From contig JAFIFG010000011.1 of the NCBI GenBank assembly GCA_020832135.1, positions 18,330 to 82,329 of the forward strand: a stretch of DNA of 64,000 nt, read 5' to 3'. Below, piece by piece: positions 26,658 to 34,559 of the stretch (positions within the stretch are counted from its first letter, which is position 1; every line of letters starts with the position of its first letter). Made by a program: the position numbers and the translations under genes. The notes beneath the pieces are model-generated. The model ran no database searches. It saw nothing but the letters and a program-made list of their open reading frames with translations, and had not been told where the DNA came from. The DNA comes from Clostridiaceae bacterium. Its GTDB lineage: Bacteria > Bacillota > Clostridia > Peptostreptococcales > Natronincolaceae.

Positions 26658-27782
26658 ATGAAAAAATTTAAGTTTATAGCAACCATGCTGGTAGTACTTA
26701 TGTTTTCAACTATATTCCTAACAGCTTGCAATGATAGTGGAGATAAAGAAGCTTCAAAGGGGTCAGAAGAAGATTATGTAATTAATATGGGATATTACAA
26801 TTGTGACCATATGATAGCGGGACCATTGGGAGAGATGGTAGGCTTCTTTGAGGAACAAGGGTTGAATGTAGAGGTAACTGGAAATGGACAAGTACCTCAA
26901 GCTATGACGGCAGGGCATATGGATGTAGGATACATAGGGACTACGGGACTTTTAAGGGCTTTCTTACTGGATGCACCTATTAGAATAGTAGCAAACAATC
27001 ATATAGGGGGATCAATGTATCTTATTGTTTCCAATGACATTAAAGAGCCAGAGGATTTGATTGGAAAGAAGTTGGCGATTGGCTCGCAACCTGAGTTGAA
27101 TGGAACTTGGATTTCCGCTTCACAGAATTTAGGTATCCCGCTAGAGGCAGAGCATTACGAGACCTATGACTTTGGATCAGATCAAGAAAAATTTTTAGCT
27201 TTAAAACTTGGTCAAATAGATGGTTTTACAGCCTGTGATCCGTGGGGCTCTATGGCGGAATACGAAGGTATAGGATATAGAATGAATACCTACTATAAAC
27301 TTCCTACTGATAAGCTTGGAGCTTGTTGTATGCTTTCTATGAATAAAAACTTTATTGAAGAGCAACCTGAATTAGCTAAGAAAAAGATTTTGGCCCATAT
27401 AGAGTCTCTTAAATATATTTACCAGCAGCCACTTCAGTCGGCAAAGGCATTTTCACATGTTTTTCAAGTGCCGTTGGAGGTTTCTTTAAGAACGATATAT
27501 GTAAAAACTGTAGAAGATGGTCGTTCGCTTACATGGAAGGTTTATCCAGAGTATCTTGAAAATATGGTGGAGTTTTTGATGGAGTATGGCTTGTTAGAGA
27601 AAGAGCCAAATATTGAAGAAGTAACACATTTAGAATTATTAGAGGAATTAAAAGCTGAAAGAGATGATATTGATTTTGATGCTTTTATTAAGGAATTTGT
27701 AGATCCAATATTCCCACTAGGGATGGATTACGAAGAATGGAAGGAAAAGGCATATGAAGTGGATGAGGGATCAAGGATATAA
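26658..27782 (+). CDS. NitT/TauT-type ABC substrate-binding lipoprotein, Cys-rich
   Basis: 374 residues from ATG 26658, which follows TGGAGAGAG; an upstream TTG at 26592 lacks support. A lipobox FLTAC follows the signal. The fold is the SsuA/NMT1 type: GQVPQAMTAGHMDVGYIG, VANNHIGGSMYLIVSNDIKEPEDLIGKKLAIGSQPE-like, then QIDGFTACDPWGSMAE. Unusual for this family are several cysteines at ligand-pocket positions: NCDHM near the N-terminus, ACDPW, and GACCML. That suggests a thiol-bound cargo, such as an organometal, rather than a sulfonate or nitrate. It lies upstream of and overlaps the MerB-like gene by 29 bases if that gene starts at 27754. Confidence 0.75.
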   Translation: MKKFKFIATMLVVLMFSTIFLTACNDSGDKEASKGSEEDYVINMGYYNCDHMIAGPLGEMVGFFEEQGLNVEVTGNGQVPQAMTAGHMDVGYIGTTGLLRAFLLDAPIRIVANNHIGGSMYLIVSNDIKEPEDLIGKKLAIGSQPELNGTWISASQNLGIPLEAEHYETYDFGSDQEKFLALKLGQIDGFTACDPWGSMAEYEGIGYRMNTYYKLPTDKLGACCMLSMNKNFIEEQPELAKKKILAHIESLKYIYQQPLQSAKAFSHVFQVPLEVSLRTIYVKTVEDGRSLTWKVYPEYLENMVEFLMEYGLLEKEPNIEEVTHLELLEELKAERDDIDFDAFIKEFVDPIFPLGMDYEEWKEKAYEVDEGSRI

Positions 27783-28437
27783 CAATAGAATGTTAGACAA
27801 ATCCTTACTAGATCAATTGGAAATTGAAAGTATACATTCTAATTTGAATTTAAAAGAAAGAGCAGTAAGGAAGTGTTTAATAGAGCATGTGCTAGAAAAT
27901 AAAGCTTCCTGTGGCAGTCGACACATAGCTTCGAAGCTGAAAATGGGTGTAGAGGAATTAGAAGCAACGATGGATAGCCTTATAGAGAAAAATGCTATTG
28001 TTACAGATGAGAATAAAAATGTACAATTTATCTATCCAGTTTCAACCTTGCCAACTGAACACAAAGTAATACTTCAAGATGGTAGATGGCTCTATGCTAT
28101 GTGTGCTATAGATGCTATGGGGGTAGCCTTTACTCTTCAACAGGATATAAGCATTACATCCCAATGCGCAGCATGTGGAGAAGAAGTGGATATAGAGATG
28201 GTAAAGGGTGAAATAACCTATGTTCAACCGGAGGAAGTACATATTCTCCATATGGATTTAAGTAAAATAGATAATTGGGCTGGTAGCTGCTGAAATATTA
28301 TGAAATTCTTCTGTAAGGAGAAACATTTTGAGCAGTGGGTTGAGGCCAATAAGATTAACAAGGAAGGTATTTTTTGTTTAAATATCCATGAAGCAAGAAT
28401 CGTAGCAAAAATGCTCTTTAATGTGGAGGATAAGTAG
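27754..28437 (+). CDS. saoL: MerB-like organometal lyase, selenoprotein with in-frame UGA (SaoL)
   Basis: A MerB (alkylmercury lyase) homologue whose frame continues through TGA 28291-28293 to TAG 28435-28437 (227 codons). Before the TGA are a winged-helix start and the lyase motif DGRWLYAMCAID, whose Cys117 and Asp120 match catalytic Cys96 and Asp99 of MerB. After the TGA the frame still reads MerB-like: NIMKFF, then HFEQW and NIHEA. The TGA is residue 180 in SCUN, at or next to the second catalytic cysteine (Cys159/160 of MerB). A hairpin TTCTTC/GGAGAA with loop TGTAA starts 12 bases after the TGA, its loop at base 19. ATG 27790 is an alternative start. Reading TGA as a stop would remove the active-site region. 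Confidence 0.82.
28306..28322 (+). promoter_or_regulatory. SECIS-like hairpin in saoL
   Basis: TTCTTC (28306-28311) pairs with GGAGAA (28317-28322), including one G-U pair, around TGTAA. The loop begins 19 bases after the UGA and has G as its second base, within the loose bacterial SECIS consensus as I know it. It is weaker than the one in saoP. Confidence 0.5.
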
Positions 28438-28459
28438 TAGATAAAGGTTGGTATAAATA

Positions 28460-29263
28460 ATGAAATTAATATACAAACATATGATTGCCTTCTGTACACT
28501 GGTTATTATAATCACTGGATTTTCACAAATGCTAGGCAATAAAAATTTGCAAGATAAAATAAAAATAGCTGTTGGAGATGATATTTCTGGTGTGGTATTT
28601 GACTATATGATAGAGGTTAAAGGGATAGAAGATGCTGTTATGCAGAAGGGCTTTGAATCCTATCCTATACAGGATTGTTGTAGCAATACTACACAATGGG
28701 CTTTGGCTTCAGGAGCTTTAGATATTGCCATACTATGTCCCAATGCTGCCGAAGTGTTAATTGAAATGGATGATAGCTTCATGGTGGTTGGACCAGTGAT
28801 TTTGAATTCAGATATTTTTGTTGTGAAGGAAGGAAAAGTGCCCAAAAAGATAGGCATAACTCAAAATCGGCATTATCAAGAGATACTAGCAAAAAAGAAA
28901 TTTGGAGAAGAGATAGAAATAGTACCTATGATAACAACAGCATTACCATATACCTATGAAAAGGATATGGTGGATGCTGTTGTCATAGATGTACTTCGAG
29001 GCTTAAAGATGGACGGTATAAAAAAAGCAACAGCAGATGTGAAAACACAGCCCTCCTATGTATTGGTGGTACAGGAGGAGTTTTATGGAGAGGACCAATA
29101 TCATTATTTTATGGATGTACTTGGAGAAACAGTTGATGAGATAGAGGATACAAATACTTTTTTAGGAGTTATAAAAAAGTTTCAAGAGATTGACTTTACC
29201 CAGGAGGAGGTGAAAACATGGCAATTAATGAAAACAAAATTTATTCACCCAGAGAAAAAATAG
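28460..29263 (+). CDS. saoB: Membrane-anchored substrate-binding-like protein with Cys-Cys (SaoB-like)
   Basis: 267 residues. One N-terminal hydrophobic segment (MIAFCTLVIIITGFSQML) serves as anchor or uncleaved signal, and there is no lipobox. The rest resembles a type 2 periplasmic binding protein (IKIAVGDDISGVVFDYMIE, ALASGALDIAILCPNAAEVL, GKVPKKIGIT) and has a DCCSNT motif near residue 72. The Cys pair again suggests binding of a thiophilic ligand. It directly precedes and overlaps the permease gene by 46 bases, so it is the likely partner of that ABC transporter. The symbol is given from memory of the cassette and is less sure than for its neighbours; the other binding protein at 26658 could hold the name. 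Confidence 0.6.
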   Translation: MKLIYKHMIAFCTLVIIITGFSQMLGNKNLQDKIKIAVGDDISGVVFDYMIEVKGIEDAVMQKGFESYPIQDCCSNTTQWALASGALDIAILCPNAAEVLIEMDDSFMVVGPVILNSDIFVVKEGKVPKKIGITQNRHYQEILAKKKFGEEIEIVPMITTALPYTYEKDMVDAVVIDVLRGLKMDGIKKATADVKTQPSYVLVVQEEFYGEDQYHYFMDVLGETVDEIEDTNTFLGVIKKFQEIDFTQEEVKTWQLMKTKFIHPEKK

Positions 29264-30033
29264 TAAAAAACGTAGGGAAGGGATTGGCTTACAATATTAT
29301 GTATAAGCTAATCACCATTTTACTAGCTGGGACCGTCTGGTATATTGCTTCCTGGAGATTAAATAGTGATTTATTGCTACCTTCTCCCTTTACTACAGCA
29401 AGGGCTTTCTTAAATGCCATTACAGATGAAGTTGTTTTAAAAAACATAAGTATTACCATGGTCAGAGTATTTAAAGGATTCGGTTTGTCTATGGCTATTG
29501 GAGTACCTTTAGGATTTTTGATGGGTTTTTCAAAGATAGCAAATAATATACTGGGAACCCTTATTGACTCCATAAGACAAGTACCTATTATGGCATGGGT
29601 ACCTCTAACTATTATTTGGTTAGGCTTAGGAGATGGCCCTACCATATTTTTGATTACTATGTCTGGTATCTTTCCTGTAATCCTTAATACTATTACAGGT
29701 GTCCAGAATATTTCTAAGGATTATTACAATGCAGCAAAGACTATGGGGGCATCCCGTTGGAGCATTTTAAAGGATATTGTTGTTCCAGCTACTTTACCGG
29801 ATATCATGGTGGGGGCAAGACTTGCCATGAGTTTAGGCTGGATGTCTGTTATCTGAGCGGAGTTCATTGCCACGAGTGCCGGGTTCGGTTACTCTTTAGT
29901 TCAAGCTCAAAACTTTTTAAAAACAGATATGTTGTTGGCATTAATGCTAATGGCGGCTATTATTGGTTTTACTATAGATAGAGGCTTAAAATTGGTAAAT
30001 AGATATATAAATAAATGGAGGTTTATTAATTAA
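29218..30033 (+). CDS. saoP: ABC transporter permease, selenoprotein with in-frame UGA (SaoP)
   Basis: NitT/TauT-type permease of 271 residues, if TGA 29854-29856 (residue 213) is read as selenocysteine. Before it stand the BPD signature region (LGDGPTIFLITMSGIFPVILNTITG, then AAKTMGASRWSILKDIVVPATLPDI) and the conserved GARLAMSLGWMSVI. After it the frame continues with the expected family end: AEFIATSAGFGYSLVQAQ, one more membrane segment and NRYINKWRFIN. The family normally has a small residue where U falls. The true stop TAA overlaps the start of the ATPase gene (TAATG), so the read-through frame is what the operon is built around. RBS GGAGGAGGTG. A strong SECIS-like hairpin follows the UGA. 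Confidence 0.88.
29874..29894 (+). promoter_or_regulatory. SECIS-like hairpin in saoP
   Basis: GAGTGCCG (29874-29881), loop GGTT (29882-29885), CGGTTACTC (29886-29894). Eight pairs form, one of them G-U, with a single bulged T in the right arm. A GGU loop with a bulged U is just what E. coli fdhF SECIS uses for SelB binding. The loop starts 26 bases after the UGA. Confidence 0.75.
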
Positions 30034-30812
30034 TGAGACTTGAAATTAATGATATTAGCAAGTCATTTATAAATAATGGAGAAACCCATCAAGTGTTAAA
30101 GGATATTAGCTTTACTATAGAAGAAGGAGAATTTGTTACTTTATTAGGACCTTCAGGCTGTGGGAAAACAACACTGTTAACGATTATAGCTGGATTTCAA
30201 CAGGCGGAAGAGGGAGAAATAGTATTGAACGACAAAAAGGTAGTAGCCCCTGGCCCTGACAGAGGTTTTGTTTTTCAAAATTATGCACTTTTTCCGTGGA
30301 AGACCGTAAGAGAAAATATTCTATACCCTATGAAACAATTAAAGGTTCCGAAGGCAGAGAGGGAGAAACGTCTAGAGGAGCTTTTAAAAATGGCTCAACT
30401 GGAGGGAAAAGGAAGTTTATATCCCCATCAGTTATCTGGTGGAATGAAGCAGAGAACGGCTGTTATTCGTGCACTGGCAAGTCGTCCACAGGTATTACTA
30501 ATGGATGAACCATTAGGGGCAGTAGACTTCCAAATGAGAAAAGATCTTCAAGAACAACTGGAAGCTATGTGGATTAAAGATAGAACAACTGTAATTATGG
30601 TAACTCATGATGTAGACGAGGCAGTTTATATGAGTGATCGTGTTATTCTCATGTCCAACGAACAAGGGAAAATCCTTGCTGACTTATCTATTCCACTAGA
30701 AAGACCAAGAGATAGAGAAGGTAAAAAATATACGATGTATAAGCAACAGTTGATGGATTTATTAGGAAACAAAACTATAAAGAAGAAGGAGACAATTTAC
30801 CAAGTTGTTTAA
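30033..30812 (+). CDS. saoA: ABC transporter ATP-binding protein (SaoA)
   Basis: 259-residue ATPase of the nitrate/taurine/aliphatic sulfonate type. Walker A is GPSGCGKTT at residues 39-47, the Q-loop is FVFQNYALFPWKT, the signature is LSGGMKQRTAVIRAL, Walker B is VLLMDEPLGAVD and the switch is VTHDVDEAV. Its ATG overlaps the saoP stop by one base. It should energise uptake through SaoP. The gene itself has nothing unusual; the substrate is inferred from the neighbours only. Confidence 0.88.
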   Translation: MRLEINDISKSFINNGETHQVLKDISFTIEEGEFVTLLGPSGCGKTTLLTIIAGFQQAEEGEIVLNDKKVVAPGPDRGFVFQNYALFPWKTVRENILYPMKQLKVPKAEREKRLEELLKMAQLEGKGSLYPHQLSGGMKQRTAVIRALASRPQVLLMDEPLGAVDFQMRKDLQEQLEAMWIKDRTTVIMVTHDVDEAVYMSDRVILMSNEQGKILADLSIPLERPRDREGKKYTMYKQQLMDLLGNKTIKKKETIYQVV

Positions 30813-30831
30813 AAAATGAAGGGGCAATAAA

Positions 30832-31135
30832 GTGAAGGTTGCATATGTAATTAGTTCAGACAATTCAAGAAAAATATTAAGGGATATGATTATTCCACAA
30901 ATGGAGAAAGAAAATCATGGTGCAGAGGTAAACAGAAATTGCTGAAAGACTACAAAAGCTTCATGATGAGAAGGGACTTGTATTATTAGCCTGTGATCAA
31001 TGTACTTATGAGAGGGAATTAGAAAACAAGCTAATTCCTGGAGCATCTATTGGTTGTTTTCCAATACTATATGCAACATTGAATTCAGCAGGCGTAGAGC
31101 AGATTATAACTAAAAGCTCTACTTCAATGAAGTAG
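30832..31135 (+). pseudogene. saoD: Frameshifted DsrE-like gene (SaoD remnant)
   Basis: Starts at GTG 30832 after GAAGGGG with KVAYVISSDNSRKILRDM, then IIPQMEKENHGAEV, a DsrE-like opening. After base ~30929 the frame breaks: the original frame soon meets TGA, while a frame in another phase (from about 30932) continues with ITERLQ-like TEIAERLQKLHDEKG, then LACDQCTYEREL and IGCFPILYATL, up to TAG 31133-31135. The stretch expected between the halves seems to be lost, so a deletion with frameshift is the simplest reading. Reading TGA as selenocysteine does not rescue it. The CDQC and GCFP motifs fit a sulfur- or metal-handling partner. A sequencing error cannot be excluded, but it would not replace the missing middle part. 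Confidence 0.7.
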
Positions 31136-31147
31136 GGCTTTTTCTAT
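31111..31147 (+). terminator. Terminator at the end of the Sao-type cassette
   Basis: AAAGCTCTACTTC pairs with GAAGTAGGGCTTT around AAT, followed by TTTTCTAT. The arms lie in the last codons of the saoD remnant. Confidence 0.85.
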
Positions 31148-31226
31148 GTATTTTTTAAAAGAGGACTCTATAATATTTAAAGCGCAAATAAAAGTTTTGA
31201 TTTTACTTATAACGAGGGGGATTAGA

Positions 31227-32375
31227 ATGAGCAATTTACCAGAAATGTTCCATGAATTTAGTGAAGCTAGACAAAAGGGGTTTATGGAAATTAAAGCATT
31301 AAAAGAACAGGGAAAGAAAGTAGTTGGTATATATTGTACCTATACACCGATAGAATTAATCATGGCTTCAGATGCAATACCTATTGGATTATGCGGGACA
31401 AGTGAAGAGGTTATTCCAGAAGCAGAAAAGCATTTACCAAGAAATTTATGTCCTCTTATCAAGTCAAGCTATGGGCATGCTATAACAGATACATGTCCGT
31501 ATTTCTACTTTTCTGACTTACTGGTAGGGGAAACCACCTGTGATGGTAAGAAGAAAATGTATGAGTACTTAGGCGAAATAAAGCCAATGCATGTTATGCA
31601 ATTACCACAAACAATGAAGGATAAAAATGCATTCAAAGTTTGGCGTGATGAGATCGTTTTATTAAAAGAGCATTTAGAGAAGGAACTGGAAGTTGAAATT
31701 ACAGAAGAAAAATTAAAGGCAGCTATTAAAGAGCGTAATAAGGAAAGAAGAGTATTGAAGGAATTTTATGAATTAGGAAAACTTTGTCCACCACCTATTA
31801 CTGGAACAGAAATGTTTCAGGTTTTATATGGCTCGGAATTTAAAGTGGATAGACAAGAAAAAACAGCCTATATCAAGAATATGATTAAAGAAATTCAAGA
31901 GAAATATGAAGAAAATAAAGGGAAAGTTTCTCCAAAATCCCCCAGAATCCTTATTACTGGTTGCCCAATTGGTGGGGTATCTGAAAAAATACTAAAAACC
32001 ATTGAGGAGAACGGTGGCACGATAGTGTGTTTCGAAAACTGCAGTGGTGTCAAATCAACAGATCGATTAGTAGATGAGACTATTCATCCTATTGATGCAT
32101 TAACTGAAAAGTATTTAAATATTCCTTGCTCTGTTATGTCTCCAAATAAAGATAGGTTAGAACTACTATCTAAACTGATTGATGAATACAAGATTGATGG
32201 TGTTATAGAAGTAATTTTACAAGCCTGTCACACCTATAATGTAGAAAGCTATAGTATTAAAAAATTTGTCAATGAAGAAAAGAATAAGCCCTATTTATAC
32301 TTAGAAACCGATTATTCACAATCAGATACAGGACAACTGAAAACCCGTATTGCTGCCTTCCTAGAAATGATGTAA
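31227..32375 (+). CDS. Double-cubane-cluster-type reductase (2-hydroxyacyl-CoA dehydratase D family)
   Basis: 382 residues from ATG 31227, which follows GAGGGGG; an upstream ATG at 31146 lies in the terminator of the previous gene. It belongs to the HgdB/FldC-type D-subunit family and resembles the double-cubane-cluster proteins (YjiM-like) that use an ATP-driven activator. Conserved cysteines are seen in VVGIYCTYTPIELIMASDAIP, LPRNLCPLIKSSYGHAI, TDTCPYFYFSDL and VGETTCDGKKKM. GTEMFQVL and ILQACHTYNVES lie in the second half, where the last cysteine also belongs to the cluster set. No activator ATPase gene lies in the window. It may supply low-potential electrons to a small substrate. A link with the flanking metal-type systems is possible but unproven. 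Confidence 0.8.
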   Translation: MSNLPEMFHEFSEARQKGFMEIKALKEQGKKVVGIYCTYTPIELIMASDAIPIGLCGTSEEVIPEAEKHLPRNLCPLIKSSYGHAITDTCPYFYFSDLLVGETTCDGKKKMYEYLGEIKPMHVMQLPQTMKDKNAFKVWRDEIVLLKEHLEKELEVEITEEKLKAAIKERNKERRVLKEFYELGKLCPPPITGTEMFQVLYGSEFKVDRQEKTAYIKNMIKEIQEKYEENKGKVSPKSPRILITGCPIGGVSEKILKTIEENGGTIVCFENCSGVKSTDRLVDETIHPIDALTEKYLNIPCSVMSPNKDRLELLSKLIDEYKIDGVIEVILQACHTYNVESYSIKKFVNEEKNKPYLYLETDYSQSDTGQLKTRIAAFLEMM

Positions 32376-32514
32376 AAGGAGTTTTCTTTGAATATAGAAA
32401 CTTTCGATGAAAGTTTGTTAACCCATTATCAAAATTAATTGGACATGTAGGTTAGAGGAAGATACAATATTTGATGGAATGAACAATGAATATATATGAA
32501 GGAGATGGGTTATT

Positions 32515-33675
32515 GTGATTAAAAAAATGAAATTAATCAGTGTTTGCTTACTTGCTATTACCATTCTTTTTGGTTGTAGCAATGATCAGGAAGTTGTGGG
32601 AGAAAATCTTGAAAGTGTACCGACATTAGGAATAGGTTATATGTTTAGTAATCATCAAACTCCGCTGATTGTAGCAGCTGCAAAGCATGAGGATTTTAAA
32701 GATGAAGGTGTATACTTTAAAGAGGTTATGCCAAAGGAAAAGTATATTTTGATGGAGGGAGATAAAGAGGTAGCTAATATTGACTTAATAACAGCCAACA
32801 ATGGGGGAGAAGTAATGACTATGATGGGACAAGGTCATTTAGACATGGGATTATCCTCCATGACTCTACCTATTACGTCCATAGATAAAGGAGCAAAAAT
32901 GAAAATTTTAAGTCCTATTCATGCTGATGGGATAGCATTAGTTATGCCGCATGATTCAAGTGTGGAGGATCTAGATACTTTTATAGCTTATACAGAGAAC
33001 AGAGAAGAACCAGTAAAAATAGGCTACCATTCACCTGTTAATGCACCAGTGATCCTTTTTGAAACAGCAATGAAGGAAATGGGAATTAGAAGCACGGAGA
33101 ACCCAGAAGATGTAGATGCTGATATTCTATTAATAAATTTAAAAGGAACAGCTAACTTGATGCCGGCACTACTTAGTGGAGAGGTAGATGGATGGGTTGG
33201 ACCTTCGCCTTTTCCAGAGTTAGCAGAACTTAATGGTGCAGGAAAGATTGTACTAGATATGAGGGATTTACCGTCAACTAGTGAGACTAATGAAGTTGAA
33301 GAATATGGTTACTGGCATGAATTTCCTTGCTGTGTTTTCTCTGCCAATGATAGTGCTATCGAAGAGCATCCAGAGGTTGTAGAAAAAATGCTTGAGCTTT
33401 TAACGATAGCATCTGACTTTGCTAATAACAACCGTGAAGAAACAGGAAAAATTGTGTCTGATTGGATGGGTGTAGATGAAGAAGCGGCTAAAAATACTAT
33501 AACAGTATTTACAACAAACCCAAATGAAAGATGGCAAGGTCATGCTGAGCTTATTTATGAAGTATTACAAAATAGTGGTAGACTTGAGGAAAATTTAAAA
33601 GAAAGATCATTTGAAGAGGTAAGGGAAAACATGTTTGACCTTAGTTTTGCAAATAGGATTTTACAGAACCGCTAA
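32515..33675 (+). CDS. NitT/TauT-type ABC substrate-binding lipoprotein with Cys-Cys
   Basis: 386-residue lipoprotein, GTG start after GAAGGAGA. The lipobox is ILFGC (Cys21). The fold is NMT1/SsuA-like: GIGYMFSNHQTPLIVAAAKHEDF, GQGHLDMGLSSMTLPI, GYHSPVNAPVILFETAMKEMGI, and GEVDGWVGPSPFPELAEL. Near residue 275 a WHEFPCCVFS motif contains adjacent cysteines, as in the binding proteins of the cassette upstream. It heads a three-gene ABC operon with the permease at 33714 and the ATPase at 34560. The substrate is unknown; the Cys pair and the location hint at a related thiophilic compound. Confidence 0.75.
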   Translation: MIKKMKLISVCLLAITILFGCSNDQEVVGENLESVPTLGIGYMFSNHQTPLIVAAAKHEDFKDEGVYFKEVMPKEKYILMEGDKEVANIDLITANNGGEVMTMMGQGHLDMGLSSMTLPITSIDKGAKMKILSPIHADGIALVMPHDSSVEDLDTFIAYTENREEPVKIGYHSPVNAPVILFETAMKEMGIRSTENPEDVDADILLINLKGTANLMPALLSGEVDGWVGPSPFPELAELNGAGKIVLDMRDLPSTSETNEVEEYGYWHEFPCCVFSANDSAIEEHPEVVEKMLELLTIASDFANNNREETGKIVSDWMGVDEEAAKNTITVFTTNPNERWQGHAELIYEVLQNSGRLEENLKERSFEEVRENMFDLSFANRILQNR

Positions 33676-33713
33676 GAAGATAGATTTTTATTTTAAGCTT
33701 TAGGGGGATATGG

Positions 33714-34547
33714 ATGAAAAAACTCAAAGAAGTAGTAATTACTTTAATTTTTCCAATCTTATTTTTAATTATGTGGCAAATCCTTTCAATTCGCATTGAT
33801 AATCATATGATCCTACCTGAGCTACAGAGGGTTATAGGGATTCTTTTAGAGCCACGTCAAAGTCTCATTGGAATAGGGTCTTTATTTTGGAATATATATA
33901 TTAGCCTTATGAGGGTACTAATCGGATATGGTATGGCTATTATACTAGGGGTACCCTTAGGCATTATGATAGGTTGCTCTAGGAAAATAGAGAAATTATT
34001 AAGTGGATTTCTAAACCTGTTTAGACCTATCCCCCCTTTAGCTTGGGTGCCATTGGTTTTAGCGTGGTTTGGCATAGCCAGTATAGCAACAGTAGTAGGT
34101 GTTACGTCTGGAAAACTATATACTTTGTTAAATAATTTAAAATTATCTATGTTATTTATAATTTTTATGGGTGCTTTCTTTCCTATATTAACAAATACTA
34201 TATTTGGCATAAAGGGTGTGCAAAAAACCTTGGTTGACTCTGTATTAACCTTAGGTGCAAATAAATGGCATGTCCTATTAAAGGTTTTACTACCAGCTTC
34301 TATGCCTTCAATTTTAACGGGATTAAAAATTGGATTAGGAGTAGCTTGGATGTGTTTGGTTTCTGCCGAAATGCTTCCAGGAAGCATAGCAGGAGTAGGT
34401 TATTTAATTACACATGCCTATCAGGTAACAAGAATAGATATTGTCATTACAGGCATTGTTACTATTAGCTTAATAGGTATTTTCTTTGAAGGAATCTTTA
34501 GATTTATAGAAAAAAAGTTTTTTAAATGGCAGAGTATGTCAAGGTAA
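33714..34547 (+). CDS. NitT/TauT-type ABC transporter permease
   Basis: 277 residues with about six membrane segments. The permease-ATPase contact region reads GANKWHVLLKVLLPASMPSIL, followed by KIGLGVAWMCLVSAEML. This last stretch aligns with GWMSVI-U-AEF of SaoP, and the residue at the selenocysteine position here is Ser, with a Cys three residues earlier. RBS AGGGGGA lies upstream. It belongs with the binding protein before it and the ATPase after it; gaps are short and all three are on one strand. Confidence 0.85.
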   Translation: MKKLKEVVITLIFPILFLIMWQILSIRIDNHMILPELQRVIGILLEPRQSLIGIGSLFWNIYISLMRVLIGYGMAIILGVPLGIMIGCSRKIEKLLSGFLNLFRPIPPLAWVPLVLAWFGIASIATVVGVTSGKLYTLLNNLKLSMLFIIFMGAFFPILTNTIFGIKGVQKTLVDSVLTLGANKWHVLLKVLLPASMPSILTGLKIGLGVAWMCLVSAEMLPGSIAGVGYLITHAYQVTRIDIVITGIVTISLIGIFFEGIFRFIEKKFFKWQSMSR

Positions 34548-34559
34548 AGGTGGTAAGGT

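Noticed and set aside
28294..28437. Independent short gene after saoL
   Set aside because: Its translation is the missing C-terminus of the MerB homologue in the same frame, not a separate protein.
29757..29981. Separate small gene overlapping the end of the permease
   Set aside because: It is an off-frame shadow. The true downstream coding sequence is the permease frame itself continuing past TGA 29854-29856.
30930..30955. TGA in the saoD remnant as a third selenocysteine codon
   Set aside because: Reading through the TGA soon meets further stops; the homologous continuation lies in another frame, so it is a frameshift with a deletion.
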